From: Pseudopyrenochaeta lycopersici | Taxonomy: Eukaryota; Ascomycota; Dothideomycetes; Pleosporales; Pseudopyrenochaetaceae | Assembly: GCA_003313425.1 (NCBI GenBank) | Contig: NHZP01000036.1 | Span: 186,001 to 250,000, forward strand | Length of the DNA stretch: 64,000 nucleotides | Direction of reading: 5' to 3' | Shown here: positions 43,480-55,300 of the stretch, one piece after another | Layout of the letters: each line of letters opens with the position of its first letter | Numbering within the stretch: the first letter of the stretch is position 1 | Translations under genes and position numbers: made by a program | Notes under the pieces: generated by a model | The model's input: only the letters and a program-made list of their open reading frames with translations | The model's database searches: none | What the model was told of the DNA's origin: nothing

Positions 43480-45598
43480 ACGTGTTCCACCACCACGCGC
43501 ACGTCCCTACGGCTCGCACGCGAACGCGATTTTCCATCCAATCTTCAACACGCGATAACTCTATCAAAATAGCGAATATTCAGGCTGCAGTTGATGCCCT
43601 GAATTCCTTAAAGATAGGCGGATCTTTTCGTTATTTAGATTATGCAAAAGAATTTGGTTGCGATCGGTTAACGCTGTCGAAGAGGCACAGAGGTGTACAG
43701 CAACCGCGTGAGCAGTATATCAAGAATGGCAGATTACTGAACACCACGCAAGAAAGAGAGCTTGTATAGTATATCTATAAGCTTTGCGCACGAGGGCTAC
43801 CTCCTTCTAAGCCTATGATACAAAATTTCGCAGCCCAGATAGCTCAGAGACCTGTTGGCAAAAATTGGGCTGATCGCTTTGTTGAGCGCCACAACATTGA
43901 GCTCCTCTTACATTGGGCATCTGGCCTCGATCGCAACCGCTTTAAAGCTGACTCAGCCTTTAAGTACGCACTCTACTTTGAGCTCCTTAAGCGAAAAATT
44001 GAAGAATATAAGATTGATGCGCGTTAAATGTATAATATGGATGAGAAAGGCTTCCTTATTGGCGTGCTATCTAAGGTCAAGCGCGTCTTCTTAAGGACAA
44101 CATACGAGGCAGGAAAATTGAAGCACATACTCCAGGATGGTAATCGTGAGTAGGTAACTACTATAGCTTGCATCTGTGCTGATGGTACTGCCCTCACGCC
44201 TGCTCTCATCTACCAAGCTCAATCAGGTCAGATCTAAGATACGTGGTTACAAGACTTTGAGCCTCAGCATCATAAAGCCTTCTTTACCTCCTCACCAAAT
44301 GGATGGACGAGCAACTAGCTAGGCCTAGCATGGCTCAAACAGGTGTTTGATCGCGAGACAAGCGTGAAGGCTAGGCAATCTTGGAGGCTGCTCATCCTTG
44401 ACGGCTATGGATCTTATGTATCCATGGATTTTATAGACTACTGCGACAAGAACAAGATTCTCCTTGCTATCTATCCTCCTCACTCAACCCACACGCTTTA
44501 GCCGCTTGACGTCTGCATGTTTGCGCCTCTCGCAGCTGCGTACTGTCATGAGCTATCTAGCTTCATGGAGCAGGCCCAGGGCATCAGCTCAATTACTAAG
44601 CGAGATTTCTTTCGACTCTTCTATCGAGCCTGGAGCTTATCTTTCACTGAGCAAGCTATCCTTAAAGCTTTTGAAGCTACAGGGCTCTCGCCTTTTAACC
44701 CTGACGCTATCCTCGCACGATTCAAAGTAGCACCAAGCAGCGATCCTAGGCCCTCATCAAGTGAGAGCTCCTCCTCTATACTTAGTGCAAGCGACTGGAG
44801 AAAGATAGAGAGGCTGCTAAGGCAAGCTGTGGATGATATCTATAATGATAAGTTAAAGAAGCTTAGCTGATCTCTCCACGCCATCTCAGTCTAAAATACT
44901 CTACTTCAACACGAGAATTTGCAGCTTAAAGAAGCTCTTAGTAATAAACAGAAGCGTAGGAAGCGTGGTAAGGCCTTGCCCCTCGAGTTTCCCTAGGATT
45001 ATGATGGTGGTGCAATGTTCTGGTCACCCTTAAAAGTTGAGGCTGCTCGCGAGCGCTAGAGGCAAAAGGACGCCGCAGTGCAGCAGCTGCAACACTAAAA
45101 AAGTGAGGCTATGAGGCTTCGAGAGTAACAGAAGCTTGCTAAGGCTGAACTGCTTGAACAGAGGCAAAGGATGAAGATTGCAGCTAAAGAGAAGCGAGAT
45201 AGCGAGAAGGCCTTAAAGGCAGCTCAGCGAGAGGAGGTAAAAGTTGCTAGGGAGATTTAGAAACAACTCTAGTAAGATATAAAGACATCTAAAAAAGGCA
45301 AGAAGCAAATCTTTAAGCTAGGTAGAGCTAAAGAGGCAGTGGTGGTTGAGGAGGAGCCTGTTGTTGTGCAAGACGCTGTGGTGGCTACTTCTTGTCGAGG
45401 GCGACCAATTAAGCCACCACAGAGGCTGCTTATATAATCTAGTACTGCGAAACTATTGTATATAGTACTATAAGCTTACTACTAAAAAATCTCGCTGTAA
45501 TATATTTTATACGTGGCTGTAGAGCCTCATTTAGTTTGGTGGTTACATTGGCTTTTGCGTGCGAGCCGTAGGGACGTGCGCGTGGTGGTGGAACACGT
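43480..45598 (+). mobile_element. Tigger/pogo element, ACGTGTTCCACC family, TA-flanked
   Basis: Terminal inverted repeats of about 40 bp: ACGTGTTCCACCACCACGCG at the left and its complement at 45559-45598. TA stands on both sides (43478-43479 and 45599-45600), the normal target duplication. Confidence 0.9.
43554..45437 (+). pseudogene. Tigger/pogo transposase, heavily RIP-mutated
   Basis: One frame from the helix-turn-helix (IQAAVDALNSLKIGG, KEFGCDRLTLSKRH) through NMDEKGFLIGVL, LLILDGYGSYVSMDF and YPPHSTHTL-stop-PLDVCMF to the basic tail. About 15 stops interrupt it (roughly eight TAG, six TAA, one TGA) with no frameshift. At several sites the sister copy at 45.7-47.6 kb has Gln or Trp, so C-to-T / G-to-A changes explain them. 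No start ATG remains. Dead copy. Confidence 0.9.
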
Positions 45599-45600
45599 TA

Positions 45601-47722
45601 CCGAGGCTCACCTCGTAACGCCCGGCCCCTCGTAACGCCCGCTCCTCAACAATAGCACGGTTTTTTCAACACCACGTATCTCAACCAATATGGACCCAGT
45701 TATAGATGCGCTTACAGCTATCAACTCCTTGGAGTCTGGAGAAGATATTAATTACACAAAATTGGCGAATGCCTATGGCGTTGACCGTAGAACGATCGCA
45801 AGGCGGCACCAGCTCATTTCAACCTCGCGAGAAGTCAAAGCTCAAAATCAACAAAATCTCCATCCACACCAAGAAAAGGAGCTCATCCAGTACATCATCC
45901 AGCTCACTAAGCGAGGCCTGCCACCTAGCAGGGCTATGATTCGAAACTTTGCTTCTCAAATAGCTAAAAAAGACATAGGAAAGAACTGGGTTGATCGCTT
46001 TGTCAAGCGGCACAGCATCCATCTCATCTCTTAATATGCAGTTGGTATGGATAACAGCCGCCACAAGGCTGATTCCTTCAATAAGTATAGCCTCTATTTT
46101 AAGCTTTTAGATGATAAGATCAAGCAATATAAGATAGAAGCTCAACATACATATAATATGGATGAAAAGGGGTTCCTATTAGGAGTAATAGGCAGGTTGA
46201 AGAGGATATTCAGCAGGACCTTATATGAGCGGGGGAACTATAGATCTTTCATCCAGGGTGGTAACAGAGAGTGGATTACCTTGATAGCCTGCATCTGCGC
46301 GGATGGATCATCTCTAGAGCCTGCCCTGATATTTCAGTCAGCCTCATGCTCAATCCAGGACAGCTGGCTGCAAGAGTTTGATCCTGAGGATGATCAAGCT
46401 CGCTTTACCTCATCCCCCTCAGGATGGACAAACAACGATATAGGCCTAGCATGGCTGAAACAAGTGTTTGATCGCAACACCAAGGCAAAAGCTCGATCCT
46501 CCTATCGATTACTCATCCTTGATGGCCATGGATCTCATGTTTCTATGGATTTTATTGACTATTGCGACCAAAACAAGATCCTCCTAGCTATCTATCCTCC
46601 TCACTCAACCCATAGCTTACAGCCACTTAACGTGAGCATGTTCAAGCCTCTCTCACTCGCGTACTCAGAGGAGATCTCACAGTTCATGGAGAGAAGCCAG
46701 GGGCTAGTCTCTATCAGTAAAAGAGACTTCTATCCTTTCTTCAAAGCAGCCTGGGCAGCTTCATTCAAAAAGGAGACCATCCTCAAGGCCTTTGAGGCAA
46801 CTGGCTTATCGCCCTTCAATCCTGAGGTTATCCTCAAAAAGTTCAACACCAGGCTAGCTATGCAGGGGGATATAAGCGATAGTGAGTCCTCAGAGCTGAG
46901 TGCTGAGAATTGGAGGGAGCTGGAGGCGCTAGTACGCCACGTTGTCACGCATCGCGAGGATAAAGGGGCTAGAAAGCTCAGCAGGATCTTTCACATCTGC
47001 ACTAAAAAGGCTATCCTTGAGCATGAAGTAGCAGCTATAAGAGGCGCTCTTATCCATGAGAGGAAGCGCAGGAAGCAGAGCAAGGACCTCCCATTGCAGC
47101 CAGATGAGGACTATCATGGTGGTGCTGTATTCTGGTCACCCAAGAAAGCAAAGGAGGCACGTGACCGACAGGAGGCTAGAGCTCGCGAGGAGGAGGAGCA
47201 GCAACGTCAAAAGCTTGAAGCAGCTAAGCATCGTAAGGAGCAAAAGCAGGCCAAGGCTGAGATGGTTCAAGCAAGGCGAGTAGCTAGGGCTGAGGCTAGG
47301 TTACTAAGGCAGAGGGGAAAGGCAGATCGAGCTGCTGATCAGGCCGCCAGGCGGGCTGCTCGCAAGGCTGCAAAACGACTCAAACAAGCTCTCAAATTGT
47401 CCCAAAAAGGAAAAAAGAGCAGCCTTAAAACTGCTGCAAAGGCTGTTACTAGAAAAAGGCAGGTTGTGAGGCCTCGCAGTGGTGAGAAGGCCGCAGGTGC
47501 AGAATCAGGCCTACCGCCTGTTTTGTCACGTGGCGGCCGCGAAATCAAAGTTCCTATCAAGTACCAGTAGCTCTAGATAGCTATTAGCCTTATAAATCGA
47601 TCCACCAGAAAAAATCGCGATAATAGCTATAGTATGAGGCTCAATAGCCTCAAGTTTGTTGATGGGTTTGATGTTCGGAGCGGGCGTTACGAGGGGCCGG
47701 GCGTTACGAGGTGAGCCACGGG
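45601..47722 (+). mobile_element. Second Tigger/pogo element abutting the first
   Basis: Terminal inverted repeats of about 41 bp: GGCTCACCTCGTAACGCCCG from 45605 and its complement ending at 47717. The repeat itself contains CGTAACGCCCG twice. TA at 45599-45600 is shared with the first element; the other TA is at 47723-47724. Confidence 0.88.
45690..47570 (+). pseudogene. Tigger/pogo transposase with a single nonsense codon
   Basis: ATG 45690 starts MDPVIDALTAINSLESGED, with psq/CENP-B-type helix-turn-helix domains up to GKNWVDRFVKRHSIHLIS. A TAA at 46032-46034 follows; beyond it the same frame runs 510 codons through NMDEKGFLLGVIGRL, YRLLILDGHGSHVSMDF, YPPHSTHSLQPLNVSMFKP and a long basic coiled-coil-like tail (KEARDRQEARAREEEEQQRQ). 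CAA-to-TAA at a CpA is enough to explain the stop. Total about 626 codons. Everything else, including terminal repeats, is intact. This is the best-preserved Tigger copy in the window. Confidence 0.9.
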
Positions 47723-47724
47723 TA

Positions 47725-49226
47725 GCCTGTGCGCGAAAATTCGGAATAAAATTAGTAAGCGTTTGTACGTCGGCCTCATTACGGCGCGAGGAGACTATCC
47801 TTGTCTGGTACCACAGTGTATCCGTCCCTCGGTCTGCCCTCTGGCTTCGTATGCACCGAGGCGCAGGGTTCGAGGGGTGGCTTCTGCTGTGCGGACGTAG
47901 ACGTCCTGTGTGTGGTCAGTGCTGTCGCTTGGACCCAATGTCTCAAGCAAGCTCTTGATGACATGACCTGCCAACTAGGAGATAGTTGATACGTCAACAA
48001 TAACCTCACTCACTCGTGAAATATACACTTTGTATCGTCCTGCGCTTCGAACGAATAAGTCCTCGTGGGCGAGGTCAGTAGTGCACCAGCATTTGTATTG
48101 GCCAAATTTTGACATTTACTGAAGTAATACGGATTTTGATCTACGATATCTGCGGTTTCCTTCGCACGAATACATACTGTTCTTGTATACATATAACCTA
48201 CGTAGACCTATCTAGTCCTTCTAGGTCTTAACCTATTACAGTGAATGATAGAAATATAACTGTTACTGTAAGAACAACCTATATATATAGCTCGATAGGG
48301 CAGCTAACATTATTGCTGTATAGCGTTTCTGCAAGCTGGGCGGGCTAGGGCTGGCTTGTCCGTGGCTAGGATTTCTTAGGCAAAGCTTGCGCTAAGCGAG
48401 GCAGGAGCAAGCGTGGGATGAAAGTTGTGCGGCATGCGAAAAGCGGAAACTGCAAATGCAAGCGGCTGTATCTAAAATATATCGAGCCTTTCTACCTTTG
48501 TATGCGCTTACAACAACGGCGTTCTACTAGTAATACTCAACCTACTTCCTGAAGCTTAGGCATTAATTTTTAGGGCCATAGTACTCTGCCTTATCTTATA
48601 CCCGTCTTGTGTCATTTTATTCCCCCTCAACAAGATAAGATCAGATCTCTGCTACTGCTTAGTAGAGGAATCAGCTTGAGTGGGCTTGAGACAAGGGCAT
48701 ATGGTGAGCTTAATTAGTCGCGAGCATTATAGATCAAAGGCAGAGGTCTAAGCAGCAGCTATTGTTCGATGAAGAAGACTAGTTTCACTGTTAGCGTTTG
48801 GTTGTACCTTGCGAACAAACCTGGGAATACGATGCCTCGTATTTGTATACGTATACGACAATGTAGTCGGGTCGTAGTCGCTATATACGAGCCAAGCGTA
48901 GAGATGCGGGGAAATCTGAGGAAGATAGCTCCAGTACTCAATTAGCCGATTCTAGGTGCGTCTCGTGTTGACCATTCATGGAATATTGTTCCTCTACTAG
49001 GATGCAGTGAACACTTAGCCATGGTCGAAATGTCACCCGTAGCGCATCGTCGTTCGTCGGGCTTTGCATGGCGAAAGCATCATAGTATAATATGCCTAGT
49101 CGCATGCTGTAGAGATAGCCTTCACGGAAAAGCACTTTTTTCGATTCGTTGTGATTTCCTCCTCGCTGAATTAATTATACTCTACTCGATCAATTGATTG
49201 AATCTCATTCTATTATAACTCTAAAA
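47725..49226. other. Non-coding interval with dispersed repeats
   Basis: No gene seen. 48411-48470 resembles 53037-53099 (AAGCGGAAACTGCAAATGCAAG type). 48719-48865 is inverted at 59983-60136. The last 300 bp are upstream of the GH79 gene. Confidence 0.5.
48719..48865. repeat. Dispersed repeat, inverted copy at 59983-60136
   Basis: About 147 bp. Shared blocks include GCGAGCATTATAGAT, GACTAGTTTCACTGT and ATACGATGCCTCGTATTTG, in the same order on opposite strands. The core GTATACGTATAC is palindromic. No ORF; element type unknown. Confidence 0.65.
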
Positions 49227-50883
49227 ATGCAACTGCAATACCTTACTTTCGCCATTATAGCCGGCACTTCTATCTCCATTGCCTCTTTGTCACGATCCAA
49301 TGCAGAAGTCATATTAGACCTCGTCCATTCGAAGCTGGACTTCGACCAGCAATCCCTTGCAGCAAAAGCATACCCTATGAAACCCGACCTGCTCAGCCTC
49401 TCTCTGGAATTCGGCAACACTATTGATTTTCTCGGAGACGTAGGAAAACCAAATACCTTCTCCCGTCAACATATCGAAAACATTGTCGCAAGAACTGGCA
49501 AAGCCCCTATTCTCCGCTTGGGAGGCAACACACAGGACAAGTCCGAGTTTTGCAAAGGTTGCAGGAATGGCACCATGGTGACTGTGTTTGAAGGGGAGGG
49601 GCCGCTGGCATCTGAAGCGACGAAAGTCACTTATAATCCAGATTTGTTTAGAGTTATGGCAGAAAACTCGGTGGATGCGCAGGAATATATTTTCGGCTTG
49701 AGCTTTGGGTCAGGTAGGTCTCACCCTTTACCGTGTTCAAAATTCGCGACTGATTAGAGCAGATAATGTCAGTATTGCGGAAGAGTCTCTCACCGGAGCA
49801 CTCACGTACTTCGATCAATCTCGCATCTACTCATACGAGCTCGGTAATGAAGCTAACCTCTACGGAGCCTATGTACCTTATAGACCTAAAACATGGACAG
49901 TACTGGACTACGCCAAAGAAATTCTAGAATGGTACCCTCGTCTCACCACCCTTACGTTAAAAAGGCAATTTGTGAAGCATCAGAACCTGTCTGGGGTTAG
50001 GTTCCAATTTGGGTCCTTCATAGGGCCTCCCTACGGCTTCCCGGACTTCAATCACGTCCAACTCTCCGCCATGAATGTACCCCAGGCAACCAATGCTGTC
50101 ATAACCCTCGCAACACATGGCTACCCGAACAACATTTGTACTCCTGCCGCAGCTGCCAAGACAACATTGGCCACCTACCTCAACCACCTTCAGACCGTAG
50201 CCTGGGTAATGAGCTGGGGGGGCGAAATTGCAGCGGCAAAGGCAAACGGCTACGAATATCATATTGGCGAGACAGGAAGCGTGGGGTGTCACGGCAAACC
50301 AGGCGTGTCAGACACGTTTGGCGCCGCACTTTGGGCCCTTGATTACACATTGACGGCCGCAACGCTGGGAGTCGATAGGATCTTCTTTCACAATGGGAAG
50401 GGTGGTTTCGTGTACAACATGTGGGAGCCAACTGATTCAGTAGCGAGGAATGGAACGATGACAACGACAAAGCAAACGAGACCGTCATATTATAGTATGC
50501 TATTCGTTGGTGATCTGATCAAGGGTGTGAAAAGCCCTCGTGTGACTAGGGTCGAGCAATTCGATACGACTTCTCTTGTGCATTTCGCGGTATTTGATGA
50601 GGGCGGCGCGCTTCGAAAGCTGGCTATGATCAACACTGGACTGGGTACCGATACGGCGCAGCCGAGGACAGAGAAAGTCATTAATGTCTCCTCGGTGCTT
50701 GGAGAAGAGCTTAGGGTTATGAGACTGACGGCACCTAATGTGACTGCGACAACGGGTGTAACTTGGGCGCAACAGAGCGTTGACGAAGCCGGAAAACTTA
50801 CAGGAGCGGAGGCGATCGAATTAGTGTCGAATGGTTTTGTTAAACTTTTAGCTGGTGAGGCAGTGATCGTTGAAAGCAAGTAA
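49227..50883 (+). CDS. GH79 family glycoside hydrolase (beta-glucuronidase-like), secreted
   Basis: Secreted enzyme that would release (4-O-methyl)glucuronic acid from glycans or glycoproteins. Exons 49227-49713 and 49763-50883 total 1608 nt, 535 aa plus stop. ATG 49227 starts the signal peptide MQLQYLTFAIIAGTSISIAS; an upstream in-frame non-ATG opening was not chosen. (beta/alpha)8-type body: LRLGGNTQDKSEF, acid/base Glu E192 in YELGNEANLY, nucleophile Glu E332 in HIGETGSVGC, and DRIFFHNGKGGFVYNMW. A C-terminal beta-sandwich (GH79C) begins near PSYYSMLFVGDLIKG. The 49-nt intron is canonical. Length and both Glu are normal, so it is probably active. No operon-like partner; transposons lie on both sides. 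Confidence 0.88.
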
Positions 50884-51183
50884 TAAGACGAATTGGCACT
50901 TATCGACCTCTCATTTAACTTCGTGCTACCGCGCGCCGTGAACGCTGCGTCTCCATACTTAAATTCCTGGTTAGAATTAGCTACTACAACGAACACAAAA
51001 TGTACAAATGAGTACTATTGACACTGCCTTTTAGCATGATAGATACTAAATGCTCATGTCTTGTTTTTTTCGTTGTGGTAATGTAAACACGTAGCGAGTC
51101 GGCCATCCTACTAACACCTTGCACCAAGATCAGCGTGCAACACAACAACATAGTAGGGTATTAATTTAAATTATAGTTAGAGA
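50884..51183. other. 3' flank of the GH79 gene
   Basis: No feature beyond the likely terminator region. Confidence 0.35.
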
Positions 51184-52330
51184 TCAAGCTATACCTAGAG
51201 TATTATTTTTACATGTACGTGCGTTGTGCTCAGACTGTCTACACTTGCTGCAGCGCCCTGGAGTTGCGCGACTACCTCCTAATTGATATCTACCTCGACG
51301 CGCCTCACGAGCAATCTGCTGATCAGCCTCACGCTGGGCTATTAGATTCTCTACCTCTTCTCTCGTAACGATCCCTCCCTTCTTGATCCGCTTCTTCTTA
51401 CACTGTTTACGCTTGTTGGCTGTAAATGTTGTTCTTTTTACACATCTCTTCAAATTGGGCTGAGTGGTGGCTCTTATGGCTATCAAAGATAAACAGCCTA
51501 CGTGCGCTAACCACGCGTCTTTGTGCGCCAGTTGAATTGCTCTAGCCACTGAACCCCTAAGTTATTGTTTGTTCAGCCATTATCATTAACACCAACTGCC
51601 CAGTTAAGTGGGAGATCATCTTCCTCGTACCAGGCAGACAAGTGATACTTGGCTGCGTAGATTAGGAACGGCGGGATTTCCCATCCAGCTACGTTGATTC
51701 CCGGGATTAACGTAACCCATTCACGGTTGCCTGGTTGATTGTCTTTGCTCTACCCCTCCTATCTGACCTAGTCACAATAAGTTGAGTCGTGATCTCGCCC
51801 ATCATAAAGCCAGCTTCGTCAAAATTGTACACGTCCTCATCTAGGATGCCGTACTTAGCCTTTGTCTCCTCTACCCGCGTAAACCAGGTCTTAATCACCT
51901 CTGGATCCTCACATAAGGCTCTTTGCCGGTCGCATGGTCGATTGAAACGTGTCTTGAGACTGTCTGTACGCTTCACAAAGTTCTCTGGCCAATCTCGTCC
52001 AACTCGTCCAGCCCCACGCAGACCCAGTAAAGTATCGGCCATATCACGTACAGCAGCCAGGTTAGGTGGAAATCCACGTGAATCCAAATCCAATATATAT
52101 CTAACAATAGCGTCCTCCTCTGGCTTAGTAGGCTTCTTCGAATTCGGGGTGCAATCGCGTCGGGCGCGTGTTCCGGAGCGTCGGTCGTTCAGCTTTGATT
52201 TGGGGCGTGATACGTAGAAGCAGCAGTCCGGGAGCTTTGCAATTGCTTCTGATCAAGCGCAAAGGCTGCCAAAGTAATATCTGATTCATTGCAAATTAAT
52301 TGAGTAATACGTCGTGGAGCCATTAGAGTT
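51184..52330 (-). pseudogene. Tigger/pogo transposase relic
   Basis: Minus-strand remains in several frames. MDLDSRGFPPNLAAVRDMAD starts a piece (52093-51707) with GRVGRDWPENFVKR and KAKYGILDEDVYNFDEAGFM, the first catalytic Asp region. The C-terminal piece (51549-51184) ends with a CSKCRQSEHNARTC zinc knuckle. Between them about 150 bp and the second Asp block are unreadable or deleted. The HTH start near 52320 is frameshifted. Same subfamily as 36272-37787. Terminal repeats not found. Confidence 0.75.
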
Positions 52331-53495
52331 TGGAGAGCACGCGTCGAGAAAGTTGATGGGGTGGCCGACTCGCGGGCATTTTACTAGTAATGTCAGAAGT
52401 GTGCTACTCCAGCAGACAGACAGCATGTAGTAGGACCGATTTAGCGGAAGCCCCGGAATCATAAAAGGCGAGAACGCTATAAAAGAAAAAAACAATCAAT
52501 CAACCCGTCTCATTGTTTATCATTTATCATGATATGCCATCAATCTGACAAGTAAATTCTAAACTTTACGTTAATTTCTAGCTTTAACTACTTCTAATGC
52601 ATTCCGAAACGCTGACTGGACATATTAACAGAAAAGGTGTTCTTTCAATTTGTCAAATGGCGGCGAGCTAGCAGCATCTAGGATCATCATGCTTACATTC
52701 TAAACAAACTCTAGAGTGTTGGAATCGCATAACCAACCATCAGCATATTACAAAATAACGCTTCCGAAAGATTTTGTGCTCACAACACAATTCTCAACTG
52801 GAGAAAGTTCAGTCCACACAGCTCCATCGTGGAGAGGAGGTACAGTCGCTTACACTTACAGTTTCCGCTTTTGGACGCTATTCAACCCACGTTTACCCCA
52901 AACTCGCCTAACTCTAGCTCTACTAAGGTAGGCGTCGCACCGCTATGAATCATGTTGTGAATGGATAAGATTGTGGACTGCTGACGAAGCTAAAGCTTCT
53001 TAGGAAAGACGGTCATTACCTAACTGAGATCAAGCTGCGCTTGGGATGAAAGTCAGCCGCCGTGCAGAAAGCGAAAGCTGCAAGTGCAAGCGACTGTACC
53101 ATATGAGCGCTCCTAATCAAAAGCTATCAGCTCCATGTTTGGAAGTGGAGCTCTAGACTCATCGGCTATGTCTGCCCTCGAGTTGTCCTACAATTCTCAA
53201 TGCCCGTCGTAATCGAACGATGGCAGCTACTAAATGTCACTCGACATTGCGCTGACTGAACACCACAGTCATGACCCGAGTAGAATTCTGCTCAATAGTA
53301 TCACCCACCGTATGGCCCTGGATGTAACTCTATCTAGAGAATGCATCATGCATCGTGCCGGATGAAGAGGTAAGCAGGAACAAGCACGCCCTTGGGGCGC
53401 GCCGCCTTTTCATGGCACACTCACGATACCTCAAAAAAATATATTTCTACCAAAAACGGCACTCTTTCGAAAACAAAATCATTACTCTACTTACC
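52331..53495. other. Non-coding interval with one dispersed repeat
   Basis: 53037-53099 resembles 48411-48470. No gene found. The last 150 bp are upstream of the DUF3455 gene. Confidence 0.45.
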
Positions 53496-54203
53496 ATGCT
53501 CGTACGATTTGCCTCGTTGGCCCTTGGGCTCCTCCTCTTCGCAGGCGATCCGGTACATGGAATTAATCCGCCGTACATTCCTGCACAAAACCTCAGTACG
53601 CTTGCCCGATTGAGACCACAGAGCACGTTGGCTGCTCCCAGTGGCCAGTTGAGATATGTAGTTCTCGGCATGGGAACACAGAACTACACATGCAAAAGCA
53701 ACAGACCGGGTGATGCACCAGGCACAACAGGCGCAGTGGGCGAGTAATGTTCATCTGCTCGCGAGGATGTGCTTCTGACCACTCAAGCAACTCTATACGA
53801 TATTGGTACCAAGCTGAATAGCGACCCTGTAGCCGAGCAAAAAATATCAGCTCTCTCGAGTCTCGCGATATCGTTAAGCTCTCATCCTAACGTTCTGAAA
53901 AGAATTCTCGATCTGTATGGGTTCCATCACGTCATTGGACACCACCTTTTCAGCCATGTGAATGGAGCCAGTTCGCCAATATTTTCATTAGATCAGCTTC
54001 CCTTCAAGCCAACCATCACAGCTCAGGTCAACAAAATCAACGGCGTCGATCCCCCCACTTCCGCTCATCCAGGTCTGAGCAACGAAGGGGCAATACAGTG
54101 GTTGCATCTCGCCGACACCACGAACGCGTCTTACGGCGGGGTCGACGCAGTACGTCGTGTCGAGACCGCTGGGGTAAAACAGCCAACAACCTGCGATCTC
54201 TGA
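53496..54203 (+). CDS. DUF3455 secreted protein; frame off by one at the intron
   Basis: DUF3455 is a fungal and bacterial family of secreted proteins of unknown biochemical role. ATG 53496 starts the signal peptide MLVRFASLALGLLLFAG. Family marks: VVLGMGTQNYTC, GAVG then ATLYDIGTKL, GAIQWLHL and VRRVETAGVKQPTTCDL at the end. A likely intron runs 53744-53787 (GTAATG, CTGACC, CAAG), but exon 1 (248 nt) plus exon 2 (416 nt) is one base over a whole number of codons, so the ATLYD frame is not reached by simple splicing. Either an extra base, a non-standard splice, or a sequence error. About 220 aa, normal for the family. Confidence 0.75.
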
Positions 54204-54599
54204 GCTTAGCGATCTTCTAGAGCCCCAGCGGGCCAAGCTACCACCCCAAGTGCTCTTTGCAATCCAGAGTGTGAGATGTTAACTGAAAGCTGGATTCACT
54301 CGGCCCCCAGAGATCTCCTCTATCCCCGAGAGTACTCTGGAGAGCCTGAATTTAGCATACCAGCTCTACGATTGCACTACCGACGATTGAGGAATTTACA
54401 GTATCAGCTCACGTGACTAGGAAATTTACTATCAATCGATGAATTTGCAATTCAATTAGGCCCTAATTGACTAAGCAATCAATCAAACCAATCAGGGTGA
54501 CGTTTTGGGGCCAATCAATCCAATTGAGGGCTAAAAAAGTTGATTGATTGATTGATTCCAACTCTTGCAACACCAAAAGGCGCAAGGCTAGGCCAATTG
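54204..54599. other. Non-coding interval with ATTGATTG repeats
   Basis: 3' flank of the DUF3455 gene, then direct and inverted ATTGATTG / CAATCAAT words at about 54470-54560, which may be terminal sequence of the following hAT element. Confidence 0.4.
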
Positions 54600-55300
54600 T
54601 CTGTACCGACCTATGGGAAGAAAGTCGACATCCATAGCGGGATGAGCTGGCAAGGCATGCTCATAGGCTGAGAATCTTCTATTGCAAGAAGTGTAACTTG
54701 AAGCTGTCTGTCCACAATCGAATTCGTGAATACCTACTCTCACACGGTATCCGCATAGCTGCCATCAGAGGAGAAGGCTGCAGTTGAAGGCTCTGTTGAA
54801 GGCCTCTTTAGCAAGCAAAAGGCACGTGAAGAAGGTCGTAATATAGAGTAAGACACGCATCTGAAGGCCGCTATCAACAAGGAAGCCTATAACGAGGCTT
54901 TCCTCTAGCTCACCGCGCCTGAAGATCCCCCTCTCTTTATCCTTGACTGGGCAGAGACCTACACCCTCATCTACTCTATTAACTCTATGGCCGTTGGTAT
55001 TGTCATGCAAAGCCGACCTCCAGTACTCCAACAACGTGACGATTCTTTCCGCCTCCACCAGTCGGTAATTATGAAGAGTGTAACCGGCCAATTAGCTAAG
55101 GCAAGGACCTTGGGCTGACGTACTGGCTTCAGCTAGTTGATTCGTGTCGGTCCGATTGTCTTGTATATAGTCCTCCCAGCCCAGCTCAAGATAGACAATT
55201 CGGCGCAGTTCCTGAGTCTTCATTTGACCCGGCCCTACCCGGTTACAAAGAGGCTGCAAGCTTCTCTCTCGCTTATACACTTCACAGTCGACCTGTGGAG
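54600..55300 (+). pseudogene. hAT-B transposase, N-terminal part (interrupted)
   Basis: Reads a BED-like zinc finger (YCKKCNLKLSVHNRI, LLSHG at about 54680-54755), then GLFSKQKAREEGRN and FILDWAETYTLIYS, matching the N-terminal part of hAT-A. Ends in IHFTVDLWS at the 8-bp target CTGTGGAG (55293-55300) where hAT-A inserted. Several TAG/TAA stops and shifts. Continues at 58088. Left border approximate. Confidence 0.7.
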
